The position numbers were made by a program, and so were the translations under genes. The notes under the pieces were generated by a model. The model had not been told where the DNA came from. It saw only the letters and a program-made list of their open reading frames with translations, and ran no database searches. 64,000 nt of DNA, taken from positions 1 to 64,000 of the forward strand of contig JAFWDK010000023.1 of NCBI GenBank assembly GCA_017513085.1, given 5' to 3'. Source of the DNA: Clostridiales bacterium. Its GTDB lineage: Bacteria > Bacillota > Clostridia > Saccharofermentanales > Saccharofermentanaceae. Positions 63,081 through 64,000 of the stretch are shown here, one piece after another; the first letter of the stretch is position 1; the number at the start of each line of letters is the position of its first letter.

Positions 63081-64000
63081 TCGTTCGTCCTTTCCCACAA
63101 AACAGATGACAGTAGAATACCCAGCGCAAAGATCAGCACGCTGATCAGAAAAGCCGTGCCGATCGCCATCAGATCTCCTTGTCCCCGACAGATCGACTTG
63201 ATCGCGATGGACCAGTTCGCTACCGGAAAAAACTTGACGGCTTCATTTTTCGTAAAAGTCGGGATCATGGAGCTGATCGAGATCAGGACCATGCCTGCCG
63301 AAGAAAACAAAGATGCTTTTTTCGTCTGAGTAAACGCAGAAGCGATAGTCATAAAGATGGCCGTCGTCACGAGCGTTGCCGAAAGAAGAAGCAGGATCAT
63401 AAGCGGGAGCCAGGATAGGTCTTTTCCGGCAAGGTCACAGATCGTGCGGAACTGATCCGGATTCCATATACGGAATGCCAGGATCGACGTCAGCACACCA
63501 ACCAGGCCGGAAAGGAAGATCTCCAGCATCAGGACCAGCGTTTTTCCCAGAAGGATCTTGCGCAGGCTTGCCGGGCAGAGTACCAGCGTATCAAAAGTGT
63601 GACGTTCTTTTTCACCGGTCACGGAATTGGCAGAAAGCGAAAGCGCATTGCTGGCCATGGTCAGGAAGATCAGCATGCCGATCAGCCCCGTCATACGATC
63701 CAGAAAAGACTCCAGTATATCTTCTTTGGACGAAAGATCGATCATATTTCTTTCCGGGTAATACTCCATGACTTCGTAATAGATGTCTTCTCCTTCAAAA
63801 GCGAAGCAAAGCGCGTCCGCGAGGTCCGCAGCATCTTTTAGGCATTGGGCGGAAGACAGGATCTCCGAGTCATAATACAGGACTATGGTTTCCTGCGAAA
63901 CCACGACCGCACAGTCGATCCTGCCCTCTTTGACCTCTGTCAGCGGATCTCCGCCGATGGCTTTGGAAAAGTTCGGATAGTCTTTCAGCACGATATCGGC
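63077..64000 (-). CDS. ABC-2 type permease (NatB-like), N-terminus cut by right edge
   Basis: The visible 308 codons lack the usual first membrane helix, and the frame stays open to the window edge, so the start lies beyond 64000. The signature ALSLSANSVTGEKERHTFDT and five membrane helices follow, ending WERTNE. It is coupled to the ATPase gene by a 4-base overlap. Probably the first visible gene of the three-gene exporter operon. Confidence 0.88.
   Translation of the reverse strand, partial: ADIVLKDYPNFSKAIGGDPLTEVKEGRIDCAVVVSQETIVLYYDSEILSSAQCLKDAADLADALCFAFEGEDIYYEVMEYYPERNMIDLSSKEDILESFLDRMTGLIGMLIFLTMASNALSLSANSVTGEKERHTFDTLVLCPASLRKILLGKTLVLMLEIFLSGLVGVLTSILAFRIWNPDQFRTICDLAGKDLSWLPLMILLLLSATLVTTAIFMTIASAFTQTKKASLFSSAGMVLISISSMIPTFTKNEAVKFFPVANWSIAIKSICRGQGDLMAIGTAFLISVLIFALGILLSSVLWERTNE

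Overview
The window reads as chromosomal DNA of a Gram-positive, Clostridia-type bacterium (Bacillota). The evidence is strong AGGAGG-type ribosome binding sites, rho-independent terminators, tightly overlapping operons, exported proteins with DUF4214 modules, a stand-alone TSCPD protein, MoxR/DUF58/transglutaminase clusters and c-di-GMP/hybrid-kinase signalling. I cannot name the genus; an anaerobic gut or rumen lineage near Oscillospiraceae/Saccharofermentans/Lachnospiraceae is an inference only. Base composition is roughly balanced. No rRNA, tRNA or CRISPR array was recognised.

Layout. 1-134: edge of a probable insertion sequence, with a hairpin over its ribosome binding site. 232-8031 (minus): a translationally coupled three-gene signalling operon: a REC-GGDEF-REC-HD-GYP c-di-GMP enzyme, a hybrid kinase with HPt, and a hybrid kinase whose C-terminus is a complete DegV (FakB-like) fatty-acid-binding domain. 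8122-10803: a fourth signalling protein, a dCache hybrid kinase with HPt. 11075-14153 (plus): an unknown protein, a TSCPD protein and a secreted subtilase with DUF4214 modules. 14376-30412 (minus): two copies of a MoxR ATPase / DUF58 / membrane transglutaminase cassette. They flank two exported DUF4214-polysaccharide deacetylases, a HIT protein and alaS. Between the two deacetylases lies a strongly folded, plus-strand, terminator-ended segment that looks like an undescribed non-coding RNA.

30537-37304: a WYL regulator diverges from a plus-strand run of DUF1015, FAD oxidoreductase and a large DUF2298 membrane protein. 37332-41251 (minus): a small membrane protein, the amino-sugar operon glmM / beta-helix acyltransferase-like protein / nagB, and a duplicated Cys-cluster protein. 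41445-45728: a MarR-controlled heterodimeric ABC exporter with a clear promoter and two operator palindromes. 45754-47497: Dabb, SurE and SIMPL genes. 47702-50597 (plus): an SPFH membrane protein and a lipoprotein with an acidic Ser/Glu/Thr linker. 50695-53414: serine biosynthesis (class V aminotransferase, serA). 53674-57015: a very large one-pass protein with a degenerate PP2C-like head and a LysM-like tail. 57128-60989: two DUF885 lipoproteins. 61170-64000: a Nat-type ABC exporter (two permeases and an ATPase), cut by the right edge.

How it fits together. Much of the window serves the cell envelope and signalling: surface proteases and deacetylases that share DUF4214 modules, two transglutaminase cassettes, amino-sugar metabolism, lipoproteins, exporters, and a phosphorelay/c-di-GMP network in which one kinase may read fatty acids through DegV. 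The most novel-looking items are the folded RNA at about 20683-20931 and the kinase-receiver-DegV fusion.
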